Of a stretch of 64,000 bases of DNA, positions 35,939 to 44,281 are shown piece after piece. The position numbers were made by a program, and so were the translations under genes. Under the pieces are notes generated by a model. It made no database searches. It saw nothing but the letters and a program-made list of their open reading frames with translations, and was not told where the DNA came from. How positions within the stretch are numbered: position 1 is the stretch's first letter; every line of letters starts with the position of its first letter. The stretch comes from Pseudotabrizicola sp051200875 (GTDB taxonomy: Bacteria; Pseudomonadota; Alphaproteobacteria; Rhodobacterales; Rhodobacteraceae), in NCBI RefSeq assembly GCF_051200875.1, contig NZ_CP195191.1, positions 868,001 to 932,000 on the forward strand, in the 5' to 3' direction.

Positions 35939-36520
35939 ATGGCACACCAAAATGACGCTGCGGACCACGACAGCGAGGTGCCAGAAAGCTTCCGCCACCC
36001 TTTGCGCGTGGCAAGCCTCGCCACCAGAAAGCCTACCCGATTCAAACTTGATCCCGACGCAGCGACCCGCGCAGCCGTTGCGGAAACGCTGGGCCTGATC
36101 GAGTTGCCTCGCCTGCGTATGAAGGGCGAGTTGACGCCAAGCGGTTCACGGGACTTCACACTGAAGGCGGTCCTTGAAGCAAGCATCGTGCAGCCATGTT
36201 CTGTCACCCTCGCTCCGGTTCCGTCCGATCTGAAAGAAGATGTGGTGCGACGCTTTGTTGCGGATTGGCATGAACCCGAGGGCGATGACGTCGAAATGCC
36301 CGAGGATGACAGCGCAGAGCCCCTGCCAGACGTCATCGACCTCGGTCATGTCGCCATCGAAGCGCTGGCCCTTGCGTTGCCGCTTTATCCACGGGCGCCC
36401 GGTGCAGAGTTGGGCGATGTGAACGCAACTCCTCCGGGTGCTGAACCCATCCTTGAGTCCGATATGAAACCATTTGCCGGATTGGCCGCCTTGAAGGCCA
36501 AGCTAGAAAACCCAGAATAG
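35939..36520 (+). CDS. yceD: DUF177 (YceD) protein
   Basis: 193 residues from the ATG at 35939, preceded by AAGGAGG at ideal spacing. DUF177 landmarks: a conserved Cys in SIVQPCSVTLAPVPSDL and the acidic ending region DVIDLGHVAIEALALALPLYPRAPG. In bacteria yceD usually precedes rpmF and is linked to 23S rRNA processing or fatty acid gene regulation. Here it precedes rpmF-plsX-fabH in the same direction. Confidence 0.9.
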   Translation: MAHQNDAADHDSEVPESFRHPLRVASLATRKPTRFKLDPDAATRAAVAETLGLIELPRLRMKGELTPSGSRDFTLKAVLEASIVQPCSVTLAPVPSDLKEDVVRRFVADWHEPEGDDVEMPEDDSAEPLPDVIDLGHVAIEALALALPLYPRAPGAELGDVNATPPGAEPILESDMKPFAGLAALKAKLENPE

Positions 36521-36692
36521 GACCCGTAGGACGACTTAACGGGCAAGCTTAGAAAAGGGCTTGCGCCGGATCGAAATACGGGTATGTTCCGCGCCTCATT
36601 CGGGGTGTGGAAACGCGCCCCCGGCGGCTTTGTCCGCTTGAAGAATCGTTAAGGAAAACAGGGGCCTGTCCCCACTACCCCGAGGTTGCGAC

Positions 36693-36899
36693 ATGGCTGT
36701 CCCGCAGAACCGAGTCACCAAATCCCGCCGCAACATGCGCCGTGCGCATGACGCTCTTGTTGCTGGCAACCCTGCTGAATGCCCGAATTGCGGCGAACTG
36801 AAGCGCCCGCATCACGTCTGTGGCGCGTGCGGCCATTACGACTCGAAAGAAGTCGTTTCGACCGCCAAGGACATCGACCTGGACGACGACGCGGCGTAA
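36693..36899 (+). CDS. rpmF: 50S ribosomal protein L32
   Basis: 68 residues: MAVPQNRVTKSRRNMRRAHDAL, then a zinc ribbon with CPNC and CGAC, ending in an acidic tail. Conserved position between yceD and plsX. The 172 bases before it hold its promoter region but no gene. Confidence 0.97.
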   Translation: MAVPQNRVTKSRRNMRRAHDALVAGNPAECPNCGELKRPHHVCGACGHYDSKEVVSTAKDIDLDDDAA

Positions 36900-36922
36900 G
36901 CCGTGTCTGACTCTCCCCACTC

Positions 36923-38083
36923 ATGGTAAACGGACCCGACCAAACGGTGACCGGTATCCTGACAGCGGGGGCTGATGCCTCAGGCATTACTGTCATTTCG
37001 GTTGACGCCATGGGCGGCGACCGTGGGCCGGCGGCTGTGGTCGCCGGCATTGGCATTTCAGCAGACAAGCATCCCGATGTGCAGTTTATTTTGCATGGCG
37101 ATGAGTCCACGCTGAAAGCGCTTTGCGCAAAGACCCCTGCCCTTTCAAACCGCGTCCGCATCGTCCATGCCGAGAGGGTCGTGACGATGAATGACAAGCC
37201 AAGCCAAGTTATGCGCCATGGCGAAGGCACGTCGATGTGGTCAACGGTCGAGAGCGTGAAGAATGGCGAAGCACAGGCTGCTGTTTCTTGCGGAAATACC
37301 GGCGCCTTGATGGCGGTCAGCATGATCCGACTTCGCAAGATCCCGGGCGTAAATCGCCCGGCCATTGCCTGCCTTTGGCCAAGCCGGAACCCAGGCGGCT
37401 TCAATGTCATGCTGGACGTCGGCGCAGGGGTCGAAGCCGAAGCCGAAGATCTTTTGCAATTTGCGGCTATGGGAGCGTCTTATGCACGCAACGGTCTTGC
37501 TGTGGCACGGCCGCGTGTTGGACTTCTAAACGTTGGCACGGAAGAACATAAAGGCCGGACCGAACTTAAGTCGGCACATGACCGATTGGCCGCTGCCGCC
37601 GAAGCGGGTTCTTACGATTTCGTCGGCTTCGTGGAAGGTGTCGATATTCCTTCAGACCGAGTGGATGTGATCGTCACGGACGGATTTACAGGCAATGTCG
37701 CGCTCAAGACGGGCGAAGGTACGGCAAAACTGATCTCAGATCTCCTGAAGGAAGTGTTCAGCGACGGACTGCTTTCGAAATTCACCGCGCTACTTGCGAT
37801 GGGCTCGCTGAAGCGACTGCAGCGCCGGATTGATCCTCGACGGGTCAATGGCGGCGTGTTCCTTGGCTTGAATGGGACTGTCGTCAAATCGCACGGTTCG
37901 TCGGATGAGACGGGAGTTGCAGCGGCCGTCAGCCTTGCTATCCAACTGGCCCGCACCGGTTTCGTTGATCGCCTTGCAGCACGGGTTGCATCTACCGGTC
38001 GCGCGGGGCAGGATGCAGCGGAAGTGGGCGGGGCAGTCAACAACTCGATGCCGGCCTCGGCGGAAACGGGACCAGAAGCATGA
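36923..38083 (+). CDS. plsX: Phosphate acyltransferase PlsX
   Basis: Makes acyl phosphate from acyl-ACP for phospholipid synthesis. Conserved core starts ISVDAMGGDRGPAAVVAGI, then SCGNTGALMAVS, RPAIACLWPS, VDVIVTDGFTGNVALKTGEGT. 386 residues as read from 36923. About the first 22 residues (to ASGITV) are not conserved and lack a clear ribosome site, so the true start is uncertain. Its stop overlaps the fabH start (ATGA). Confidence 0.95.
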   Translation: MVNGPDQTVTGILTAGADASGITVISVDAMGGDRGPAAVVAGIGISADKHPDVQFILHGDESTLKALCAKTPALSNRVRIVHAERVVTMNDKPSQVMRHGEGTSMWSTVESVKNGEAQAAVSCGNTGALMAVSMIRLRKIPGVNRPAIACLWPSRNPGGFNVMLDVGAGVEAEAEDLLQFAAMGASYARNGLAVARPRVGLLNVGTEEHKGRTELKSAHDRLAAAAEAGSYDFVGFVEGVDIPSDRVDVIVTDGFTGNVALKTGEGTAKLISDLLKEVFSDGLLSKFTALLAMGSLKRLQRRIDPRRVNGGVFLGLNGTVVKSHGSSDETGVAAAVSLAIQLARTGFVDRLAARVASTGRAGQDAAEVGGAVNNSMPASAETGPEA

Positions 38084-39051
38084 CGATACGCGCGGTTGTT
38101 CGTGGCGTTGGGCACTATTTGCCTGAACGGGTAGTCCCGAATTCTGAACTTGAAAGCTTGGTAGAAACCTCTGACGAATGGATTCGTTCGCGCTCTGGTA
38201 TCGAGCGTCGGCATTTCGCAGCAGAGGGCGAAACAACCTCAATGCTGGCAACCCACGCAGCGAGAGCTGCTTTGGCGGATGCAGGTTTTGACGCTGACGA
38301 CATTGACGCGATCGTCCTCGCCACCTCGACTGCTGACCTGACATTTCCATCGGCAGCGACGATGGTTCAGGCCAATCTGGGTATGACAAAGGGCTTTGCA
38401 TTTGATGTTCAGGCCGTCTGTGCCGGGTTTGTCTATGCTTTGACAAACGCCAACGCCCTGATCCTGTCCGGTCAAGCAAAACGCGTGCTCGTCATTGGCG
38501 CTGAAACGTTCAGCCGCTTGATGGACTGGAATGACCGCACAACGTGCGTCCTGTTCGGGGACGGTGCAGGCGCAGTGGTTCTTGAAGCACAAGAAGGTCA
38601 AGGGAGTGCGTCGGACCGCGGAATTCTTGCGACCGATTTGAACTCTGATGGTCGCTACAAAGACATCCTCTATGTCGATGGTGGTGCGAGCACTGGCACC
38701 GTTGGGCACCTTCGCATGTCTGGCAAAGAAGTGTTTCGTCACGCCGTGGAAAAACTGGCTGAAACCGCGAACACCTGCCTGGACAAGGCGGGCCTGACCA
38801 GCGGCGACGTTGATTGGATTGTGCCTCATCAGGCCAATATTCGGATCATCGAAGGCACAGCCAAGAAAATGCAGTTGCCGATGGAACGCGTGGTTGTCAC
38901 AGTCCAAGATCACGGCAACACTTCGGCGGCTTCCATTCCGCTTGCCCTCTCCGTTGGAAAGGCAAGAGGACAGATCAAAGAAGGTGATCTGATCGTTACT
39001 GAGGCAATCGGCGGCGGTTTGGCCTGGGGCTCGGTCGTTCTGCGCTGGTAA
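38080..39051 (+). CDS. fabH: 3-oxoacyl-ACP synthase III FabH
   Basis: Starts fatty acid synthesis by condensing acetyl-CoA with malonyl-ACP. 323 residues. Catalytic Cys114 (VQAVCAGF), His250 (VPHQANIRI) and Asn280 (DHGNTSAAS) are all present. ATGA overlap with plsX gives translational coupling. Confidence 0.97.
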   Translation: MTIRAVVRGVGHYLPERVVPNSELESLVETSDEWIRSRSGIERRHFAAEGETTSMLATHAARAALADAGFDADDIDAIVLATSTADLTFPSAATMVQANLGMTKGFAFDVQAVCAGFVYALTNANALILSGQAKRVLVIGAETFSRLMDWNDRTTCVLFGDGAGAVVLEAQEGQGSASDRGILATDLNSDGRYKDILYVDGGASTGTVGHLRMSGKEVFRHAVEKLAETANTCLDKAGLTSGDVDWIVPHQANIRIIEGTAKKMQLPMERVVVTVQDHGNTSAASIPLALSVGKARGQIKEGDLIVTEAIGGGLAWGSVVLRW

Positions 39052-39142
39052 TTCGCGTTTGAACTCTTCCTTCCAAGTCTCTGATATTGACTCGCAAATC
39101 GGCTCAGCGCATCCTGCCTGAAAATCAGGGGGGATTAAAAAG

Positions 39143-39445
39143 ATGAGCGAGAAGACTCTGACACGGATGGACCTTTCTGAGGCAGTGTTCCGAGAAGTCG
39201 GACTAAGCCGCAACGAAAGTGCGCAATTGGTGGAATCTGTGCTTCAGCATATGTCCGATGCACTGGTTACCGGAGAGCAGGTCAAGATCTCGTCTTTCGG
39301 AACTTTTTCCATTCGCGACAAAACCGCCCGTGTTGGTCGCAATCCTAAAACTGGCGATGAAGTTCCGATTAGCCCGCGTCGTGTGCTGACATTCCGCCCG
39401 TCTCATCTGATGCGCGACCGCGTGGCCGCTGGAAAGAAGAAGTAA
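39143..39445 (+). CDS. ihfA: Integration host factor subunit alpha
   Basis: 100 residues. HU/IHF fold with the alpha-subunit features: TRMDLSEAVFREVGLSRNESAQLVE and the DNA-binding arm RDKTARVGRNPKTGDEVPISPRRVLTFRPS. AGGGGGGA lies upstream of the ATG. Conserved fabH-ihfA-merR order of alphaproteobacteria. Confidence 0.96.
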   Translation: MSEKTLTRMDLSEAVFREVGLSRNESAQLVESVLQHMSDALVTGEQVKISSFGTFSIRDKTARVGRNPKTGDEVPISPRRVLTFRPSHLMRDRVAAGKKK

Positions 39446-39460
39446 GGGAGGCCGGGGCGC

Positions 39461-40633
39461 ATGGAAAAATCGCCCGATGCCTTTCGTACGATTTCCGAGG
39501 TGGCAGAACATCTGGAAACCCCAGCCCATGTGCTGCGGTTCTGGGAAAGCCGTTTCCCACAGATCCGGCCGGTAAAGCGCGCTGGTGGTCGTCGCTATTA
39601 TCGGCCTGCTGATGTCGCTTTGCTAACTGGGATCAAGCGTCTGCTTCATGACGAAGGCATGACGATCCGTGGCGTGCAAAAGATCTTGCGTGAGCAAGGT
39701 GTACGTTACGTTTCGGGCATGGCAGATGACGCAACTGCCGATGACGATGAAGCACTGGAGGCCGCGCTTGCATCCTCTTCCGGCGCGGCGGAAGCCCCGC
39801 CCCATTTGCCGGTAGCCGAAGCTGAAGCTGCACAGGTCATCGCCCTTGAGACTGCATTGTCCGCAAGCATTGAGCGCGCTGAAAGCATTGAAGACTCAAT
39901 GCCGAACGGTGACGACGCAATCGGCCTAGAAACCGCCGAAGACTCTGAAGAAATGGCAGAAGCAGATAGCGAAGAAGCGCCCGCCACAGTGCTTCCGACG
40001 CCGTTTTCTCCAAAATCAAAAGAGCCCATTCGCACAACGCCTCCGCCACGCAAAACACCGGCGGACGATGGGATTTCAGATCTCTTTTCTCGAATGGTCG
40101 CGTCCACTTCTACGTCTGAAGAAGACGCTGGTGAGGCGGATAGCGCAGATAATGACGTTGAGATCATCGACTTCAACGCATCGAAATCCCCTCCAAAACT
40201 GGTTGCGATTGATGAGCTGAAGGCCAGTGAAGAGGCGCCGTTCGAGCAGAGCCCTGACAGTGTCGAGGGCGAGACCGGGCTGGCCAACGAAGAAGCAGAA
40301 GAAGCCCCAATGGCCGTCTGGGCCGATGACGTCCCCACAGATGAATATCCAGAAAATCGTGTTGGATTGTCGAACGAACCGGGACCGACACTTCGGGTGA
40401 CGCGGATTGGGGCAGCTTCAAATAAGTCTGCACCGATGAACGCAGCGCCGAAACCGCATTTGGAATCCGAGATCGGGCCGGACAGCGATTTGGCGCAAAC
40501 GATTGCGTCGCGCCTAAGGGCGACCCGCGCCGATCAATTGTCTCATTCAGATCGAGGAACTCTGACAGTGATCCGTGCGCGGGCACGGTCCCTGCGTGAT
40601 CGGCTGGCTGCCCCCCCTCGTCTGGGTCACTAG
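39461..40633 (+). CDS. MerR-family regulator with long acidic low-complexity tail
   Basis: 390 residues. The N-terminal 75 or so are a MerR winged helix (RTISEVAEHLETPAHVLRFWESRFPQIRPVKRAGGRRYYRPADV, IKRLLHDEGMTIRGVQKIL). The rest is rich in Ala, Glu, Asp, Ser and Pro with no recognisable fold, and appears disordered. The last 50 or so residues become basic (TIASRLRATRADQL, VIRARARSLRDRLAAPPR). This layout is common for the MerR gene after ihfA in Rhodobacterales, whose role is not well known. Confidence 0.88.
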   Translation: MEKSPDAFRTISEVAEHLETPAHVLRFWESRFPQIRPVKRAGGRRYYRPADVALLTGIKRLLHDEGMTIRGVQKILREQGVRYVSGMADDATADDDEALEAALASSSGAAEAPPHLPVAEAEAAQVIALETALSASIERAESIEDSMPNGDDAIGLETAEDSEEMAEADSEEAPATVLPTPFSPKSKEPIRTTPPPRKTPADDGISDLFSRMVASTSTSEEDAGEADSADNDVEIIDFNASKSPPKLVAIDELKASEEAPFEQSPDSVEGETGLANEEAEEAPMAVWADDVPTDEYPENRVGLSNEPGPTLRVTRIGAASNKSAPMNAAPKPHLESEIGPDSDLAQTIASRLRATRADQLSHSDRGTLTVIRARARSLRDRLAAPPRLGH

Positions 40634-40709
40634 CAGCAAGAATTCGGGGCAGATCAATGCGCTTTCCGGCTTGTGCAGCCCGCGAATTTCGTTATGTATC
40701 CCCCGGTGT

Positions 40710-40787
40710 CGGGCCGTGGCGCAGCCTGGTTAGCGCGTCCGTCTGGGGGGCGGAAGGTCGTGAGTTCGAATCTCACCGGCCCGACCA
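40710..40787 (+). tRNA. tRNA-Pro (anticodon GGG)
   Basis: Cloverleaf read by eye: acceptor CGGGCCG pairs with CGGCCCG, anticodon stem TCCGT with GCGGA around the loop CTGGGGG, giving anticodon GGG at 40745-40747; T arm GTGAG-TTCGAAT-CTCAC. CCA is encoded. It reads CCC and CCT codons. Confidence 0.95.
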
Positions 40788-40797
40788 ACAAAGAAAT

Positions 40798-40829
40798 CGC
40801 CCGCTTGGCTTATGGCCCGGCGGGCGTTT
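40798..40829 (+). terminator. Terminator-like hairpin after tRNA-Pro
   Basis: Seven-pair stem CGCCCGC / GCGGGCG with a 15-base loop, followed by TTTCTCT. It lies just after the tRNA and before the dcd ribosome site. Confidence 0.65.
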
Positions 40830-40856
40830 CTCTATCAGGACCAAGGGAGGGATCCG

Positions 40857-41933
40857 ATGACTGGGACAGGCGTCTTGCCAGCACAGGCCCTGCGAAAGCT
40901 GATTGCCGACGGTGCGATATCGGCCAATCCCGAAATCATCCCTGCCCAGATTCAGCCTGCTAGTCTTGACTTACGGCTTGGAACTGTCGCCTACCGCGTT
41001 CGCGCGTCCTTTCTCGCCGGAAAAGGGCGCCCGGTTGCTGAACGCCTTGCCGAATTTGAAATGCACAAAATCGACCTCACTCAGGGAGCGGTTCTCGAGA
41101 AGGGCTGTGTTTACGTCATTCCGTTGATGGAAAAATTACGTCTGCCGAAGGGCCTGTCGGCAGTCGCCAATGCAAAATCTTCAACGGGACGCCTTGATCT
41201 GCTGACCAGAACCATTACCGATGGTGGCACAGAGTTTGACCGCATTCCCGACGGATATGATGGACCGCTTTATGCCGAAGTCTGCCCGCGATCTTTCAGT
41301 GTACTGGTCCGCCCCGGACAGCGTTTGAACCAGATCAGATTCCGGTCTGGTCAGGCAGTCCTGACCGACGCGGAACTCTTGGAGTTGCACGGCCGAGAAC
41401 CTTTGGTGGATGGACAAGCCGTCATATCGGAAGGCCTTGGCTTTTCAGTCGATCTGCGCCCCCGCAAAGGCGATCTAATCGGCTTTCGGGCCAAACCTCA
41501 TGCCGGTGTGATCGACCTTGATCGGATTGGACACTACCCCGCTCAGGACTTTTGGGAAGAAATCCGCAACACGAATGGTCAGATCATTCTCGACCCGGGT
41601 GCCTTTTACATCCTAGTCAGCCAGGAGGCTGTGACCATTCCGCCGGATTATGCCGCTGAAATGGCCCCTTACCTCGCGATGGTTGGCGAGTTTCGTGTGC
41701 ATTACGCGGGCTTTTTCGACCCGGGATTTGGTCATGCAGCAGCAGGCGGAACCGGATCACGCGGTGTTCTGGAAGTGCGTTGCCACGAAGCGCCCTTTGT
41801 TCTGGAACATGGGCAAGTCGTGGGCCGTTTGGTTTACGAACGCATGGCGGAACGCCCTGATGCGCTATATGGCGAGAAGATTGCCTCAAACTATCAGGGC
41901 CAAGGATTGAAACTGGCCAAGCAGTTCCGCTGA
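40857..41933 (+). CDS. dcd: dCTP deaminase, double-length (two dUTPase-like halves)
   Basis: Deaminates dCTP to dUTP for dTMP synthesis. 358 residues, about twice the E. coli Dcd. The first half has IQPASLDLRLG, AKSSTGRLDLLTRTITDGG and LYAEVCPRSFSV; the second half repeats the pattern with PGAFYILVSQEAVTIP, HYAGFFDPGFG and GVLEVRCHEAPF, where the Glu fits the catalytic position. This long form is usual in alphaproteobacteria. ATG at 40857 follows GGGAGG. It is convergent with the next gene with no gap. Confidence 0.92.
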   Translation: MTGTGVLPAQALRKLIADGAISANPEIIPAQIQPASLDLRLGTVAYRVRASFLAGKGRPVAERLAEFEMHKIDLTQGAVLEKGCVYVIPLMEKLRLPKGLSAVANAKSSTGRLDLLTRTITDGGTEFDRIPDGYDGPLYAEVCPRSFSVLVRPGQRLNQIRFRSGQAVLTDAELLELHGREPLVDGQAVISEGLGFSVDLRPRKGDLIGFRAKPHAGVIDLDRIGHYPAQDFWEEIRNTNGQIILDPGAFYILVSQEAVTIPPDYAAEMAPYLAMVGEFRVHYAGFFDPGFGHAAAGGTGSRGVLEVRCHEAPFVLEHGQVVGRLVYERMAERPDALYGEKIASNYQGQGLKLAKQFR

Positions 41934-42833
41934 TTACTCCAGCCGCCCCGGGAAACCCTCGGCGCGCAAATCGGTTCCAAGCAAATCTTCCAGAAGCTTG
42001 GCAATCATCGGCGATTGAGCGTGACCACCATAGGCGGCTTTTGCTGCGACATAGGTCTGGTTGGTCATCGATGCCAGATCCAGCGGCACACCAAATTCGC
42101 GGCCAAAATTCAAAGCGAACCCCAAATCCTTCAAGGCAAGATCAATGTTGAAGGCAATGTCATAGCTTCCGTTCAGGATCAGCGCGCCTTCGGTTTCATG
42201 CACGAAGCTGGTACCGGACGAAGCCGCAATGGCATGCCACGATTGGGCCAGATCCAAGCCACCGCGCTTTGCCAACATCAAGGCTTCAGAGCAGGCCTTC
42301 AGGTGGATAAAGGCCAGCATGTTGGTGATCACCTTGATGATCGCGGCACTTCCAAGATCACCCATGTGGAACAGGCGATTGCCAATCACCTGCAGCGCGG
42401 GCTTGTGCAATTCAACCAACTCTGCCGCCCCGCCCACAAGGACAGTGATTTCGCCACGCGCGGCAAGGTGAACGCCCCCTGTGACCGGACACTCCAAAAG
42501 CGCGATGCCACTGTCGGCTGCAAGTTCCCCCAGTCGAAGGATGTCGTCCCGGCTCAAAGTCGAATTCTCGATCCACGTCGCGCCCGGTTTCATCTCGGGA
42601 AGCATTTCCGCCAGGACTGCCTCGCTCACGGCAGGGGAAGGAAGGCAAGTGAACACATGATCCACCTGACGGGCCACATCGGCAGCCGATGTGGCGACCG
42701 TTGCCCCCATTGCACGATGGCGTTCGGCCAAGGAGGAATCTCTGTCATAAACGACAACCTCAAAGCCGTTCCGCAACAGACTGGCTGCGATATGCCCGCC
42801 CAGATTACCCAGCCCGATATAGCCATATTTCAT
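41934..42833 (-). CDS. NAD(P)-dependent beta-hydroxyacid dehydrogenase-type oxidoreductase
   Basis: 299 residues from MKYGYIGLGNLG, with AAGGTG upstream. Rossmann motif GLGNLGGHIAASLLRNG, substrate motif CPVTGGVHLAARGEITVLVGG and catalytic Lys167 in AAIIKVITNM; the family includes 3-hydroxyisobutyrate, tartronate semialdehyde and related dehydrogenases. It starts 10 bases after the aldehyde dehydrogenase stop and is the last gene of the five-gene minus-strand cluster. Substrate unknown. Confidence 0.88.
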   Translation of the reverse strand: MKYGYIGLGNLGGHIAASLLRNGFEVVVYDRDSSLAERHRAMGATVATSAADVARQVDHVFTCLPSPAVSEAVLAEMLPEMKPGATWIENSTLSRDDILRLGELAADSGIALLECPVTGGVHLAARGEITVLVGGAAELVELHKPALQVIGNRLFHMGDLGSAAIIKVITNMLAFIHLKACSEALMLAKRGGLDLAQSWHAIAASSGTSFVHETEGALILNGSYDIAFNIDLALKDLGFALNFGREFGVPLDLASMTNQTYVAAKAAYGGHAQSPMIAKLLEDLLGTDLRAEGFPGRLE

Positions 42834-42843
42834 TTGCTGCACC

Positions 42844-44274
42844 TTAGCTTCCATAGCCCACGATGGCCTTCACCTCACAAAAGTCGTGAATGCCCCAATC
42901 AGCATACTCGCGACCATTGCCGGACTGTTTATATCCGCCGAAGGGGGCAAAGGTATCCCAGTCGGGATAGTTGACGTTTACCTGCCCGGCCCGCAGTCGA
43001 CGCGCGACAGCCCGCGCGACTTCTATGGGCCCCTGCACATAAGCAGCAAGGCCATAGACTGTGTCATTCGCCATCTGAACGGCGTCATCAACGGTGTCAT
43101 AGGGAAGGATCGCCAACACTGGCCCAAATATCTCTTCCCTTGCGATGGTCATCTGATTGGTGACGTCTCCAAAAATTGTGGGCTGCGCAAACCAGCCGCG
43201 GTTCAGGCCTGATGGACGCCCTGTTCCACCGCACAAGAGCCGGGCACCTTCCTCGATCCCCTTCTGGATCAGTCCCTGAACCTTTTTGAACTGAAGCTCG
43301 CTGACCAACGGCCCCATCGTGGTTTCTTCGTCAGCCGGATTGCCAACAACGATTTCAGCCGCAGCGGCAATGGCAGCCTGATAGGCCATTTCTGCCTGGC
43401 TGCGAGGCACAAACATGCGTGTCGGCGCATCACAGGACTGCCCCGTATTACCCATGCAGCCCTCGACCCCTGCTTTGACAGAAGCCGCCAAATCTGCACC
43501 CGGCAAAATGATGTTTGCCGATTTCCCTCCCAGCTCCTGTGCCACACGTTTGACGGTTGGCGCCGCATTCTGGGCCACCTGAACTCCGGCGCGGGTCGAG
43601 CCAGTGAAACTGACCATGTCCACTTCGGGGTGTGAAGACAGCCGAACGCCCACCTCGGGTCCGGTACCATTGACCAAGTTAAAGACTCCGGCAGGCACTC
43701 CGGCCTTGTCGCAAACCTCTGCAAAAAGAACACCGGAAAGCGGCGCAATTTCAGAGGGTTTCAAGACCATCGAACAGCCGGCAATCAGTGCTGGAGCCAC
43801 TTTGCAGGCAATCTGGTTCATCGGCCAATTCCACGGCGTAATCAGGGCGCAGACGCCAATCCCTTCATAGACGATACGGCTATTGCCCCGCGAATATTCC
43901 CAGACCATCTCCTCGGCGGCCTTTATCGTCGCTTCAAGATGAACTTGCCCCGCCCAAGCCTGTGCGTCACGCGCCCAACCCTTCGGAGCCCCCATTTCGA
44001 TCCGCATCGCATCGGCAAAGTCATCGTAACGGCGGTTATATTCAGCCAAAATTGCACGAACGAGATCTATCCGATCTTTGACGGGCAAAACTGAAAAGCC
44101 GTCGAAAGCCCGCCTTGCCGCCATGATTGCCCGGTCGGCGTCAGCAGCATTCCCCAAAGCAACTTGGGCGACGATTTCTTCGGTTGCGGGATTCTCCACT
44201 CCGGCCTGATTGGTCGAAAGGGGCGACACCCACTGCCCATTGATGTAGAACTTAAGCCTGTTGTCGGAAATCAT
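42844..44274 (-). CDS. NAD(P)-dependent aldehyde dehydrogenase
   Basis: 476 residues from MISDNRLKFYINGQW (TGAGG five bases upstream; the frame is open into mttB but this start is preferred). Catalytic Cys281 in GNTGQSCDAPTRM, general base Glu247 in ELGGKSA, Asn in TPWNWP and the cofactor GSTRAG motif. It resembles betaine- or semialdehyde-type ALDHs. Seven bases separate it from the upstream mttB stop. Confidence 0.92.
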   Translation of the reverse strand: MISDNRLKFYINGQWVSPLSTNQAGVENPATEEIVAQVALGNAADADRAIMAARRAFDGFSVLPVKDRIDLVRAILAEYNRRYDDFADAMRIEMGAPKGWARDAQAWAGQVHLEATIKAAEEMVWEYSRGNSRIVYEGIGVCALITPWNWPMNQIACKVAPALIAGCSMVLKPSEIAPLSGVLFAEVCDKAGVPAGVFNLVNGTGPEVGVRLSSHPEVDMVSFTGSTRAGVQVAQNAAPTVKRVAQELGGKSANIILPGADLAASVKAGVEGCMGNTGQSCDAPTRMFVPRSQAEMAYQAAIAAAAEIVVGNPADEETTMGPLVSELQFKKVQGLIQKGIEEGARLLCGGTGRPSGLNRGWFAQPTIFGDVTNQMTIAREEIFGPVLAILPYDTVDDAVQMANDTVYGLAAYVQGPIEVARAVARRLRAGQVNVNYPDWDTFAPFGGYKQSGNGREYADWGIHDFCEVKAIVGYGS

Positions 44275-44281
44275 TGAAACC

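Noticed and set aside
38239..39213. 324-residue open frame antisense to fabH
   Set aside because: Opposite fabH with no coding signature of its own.
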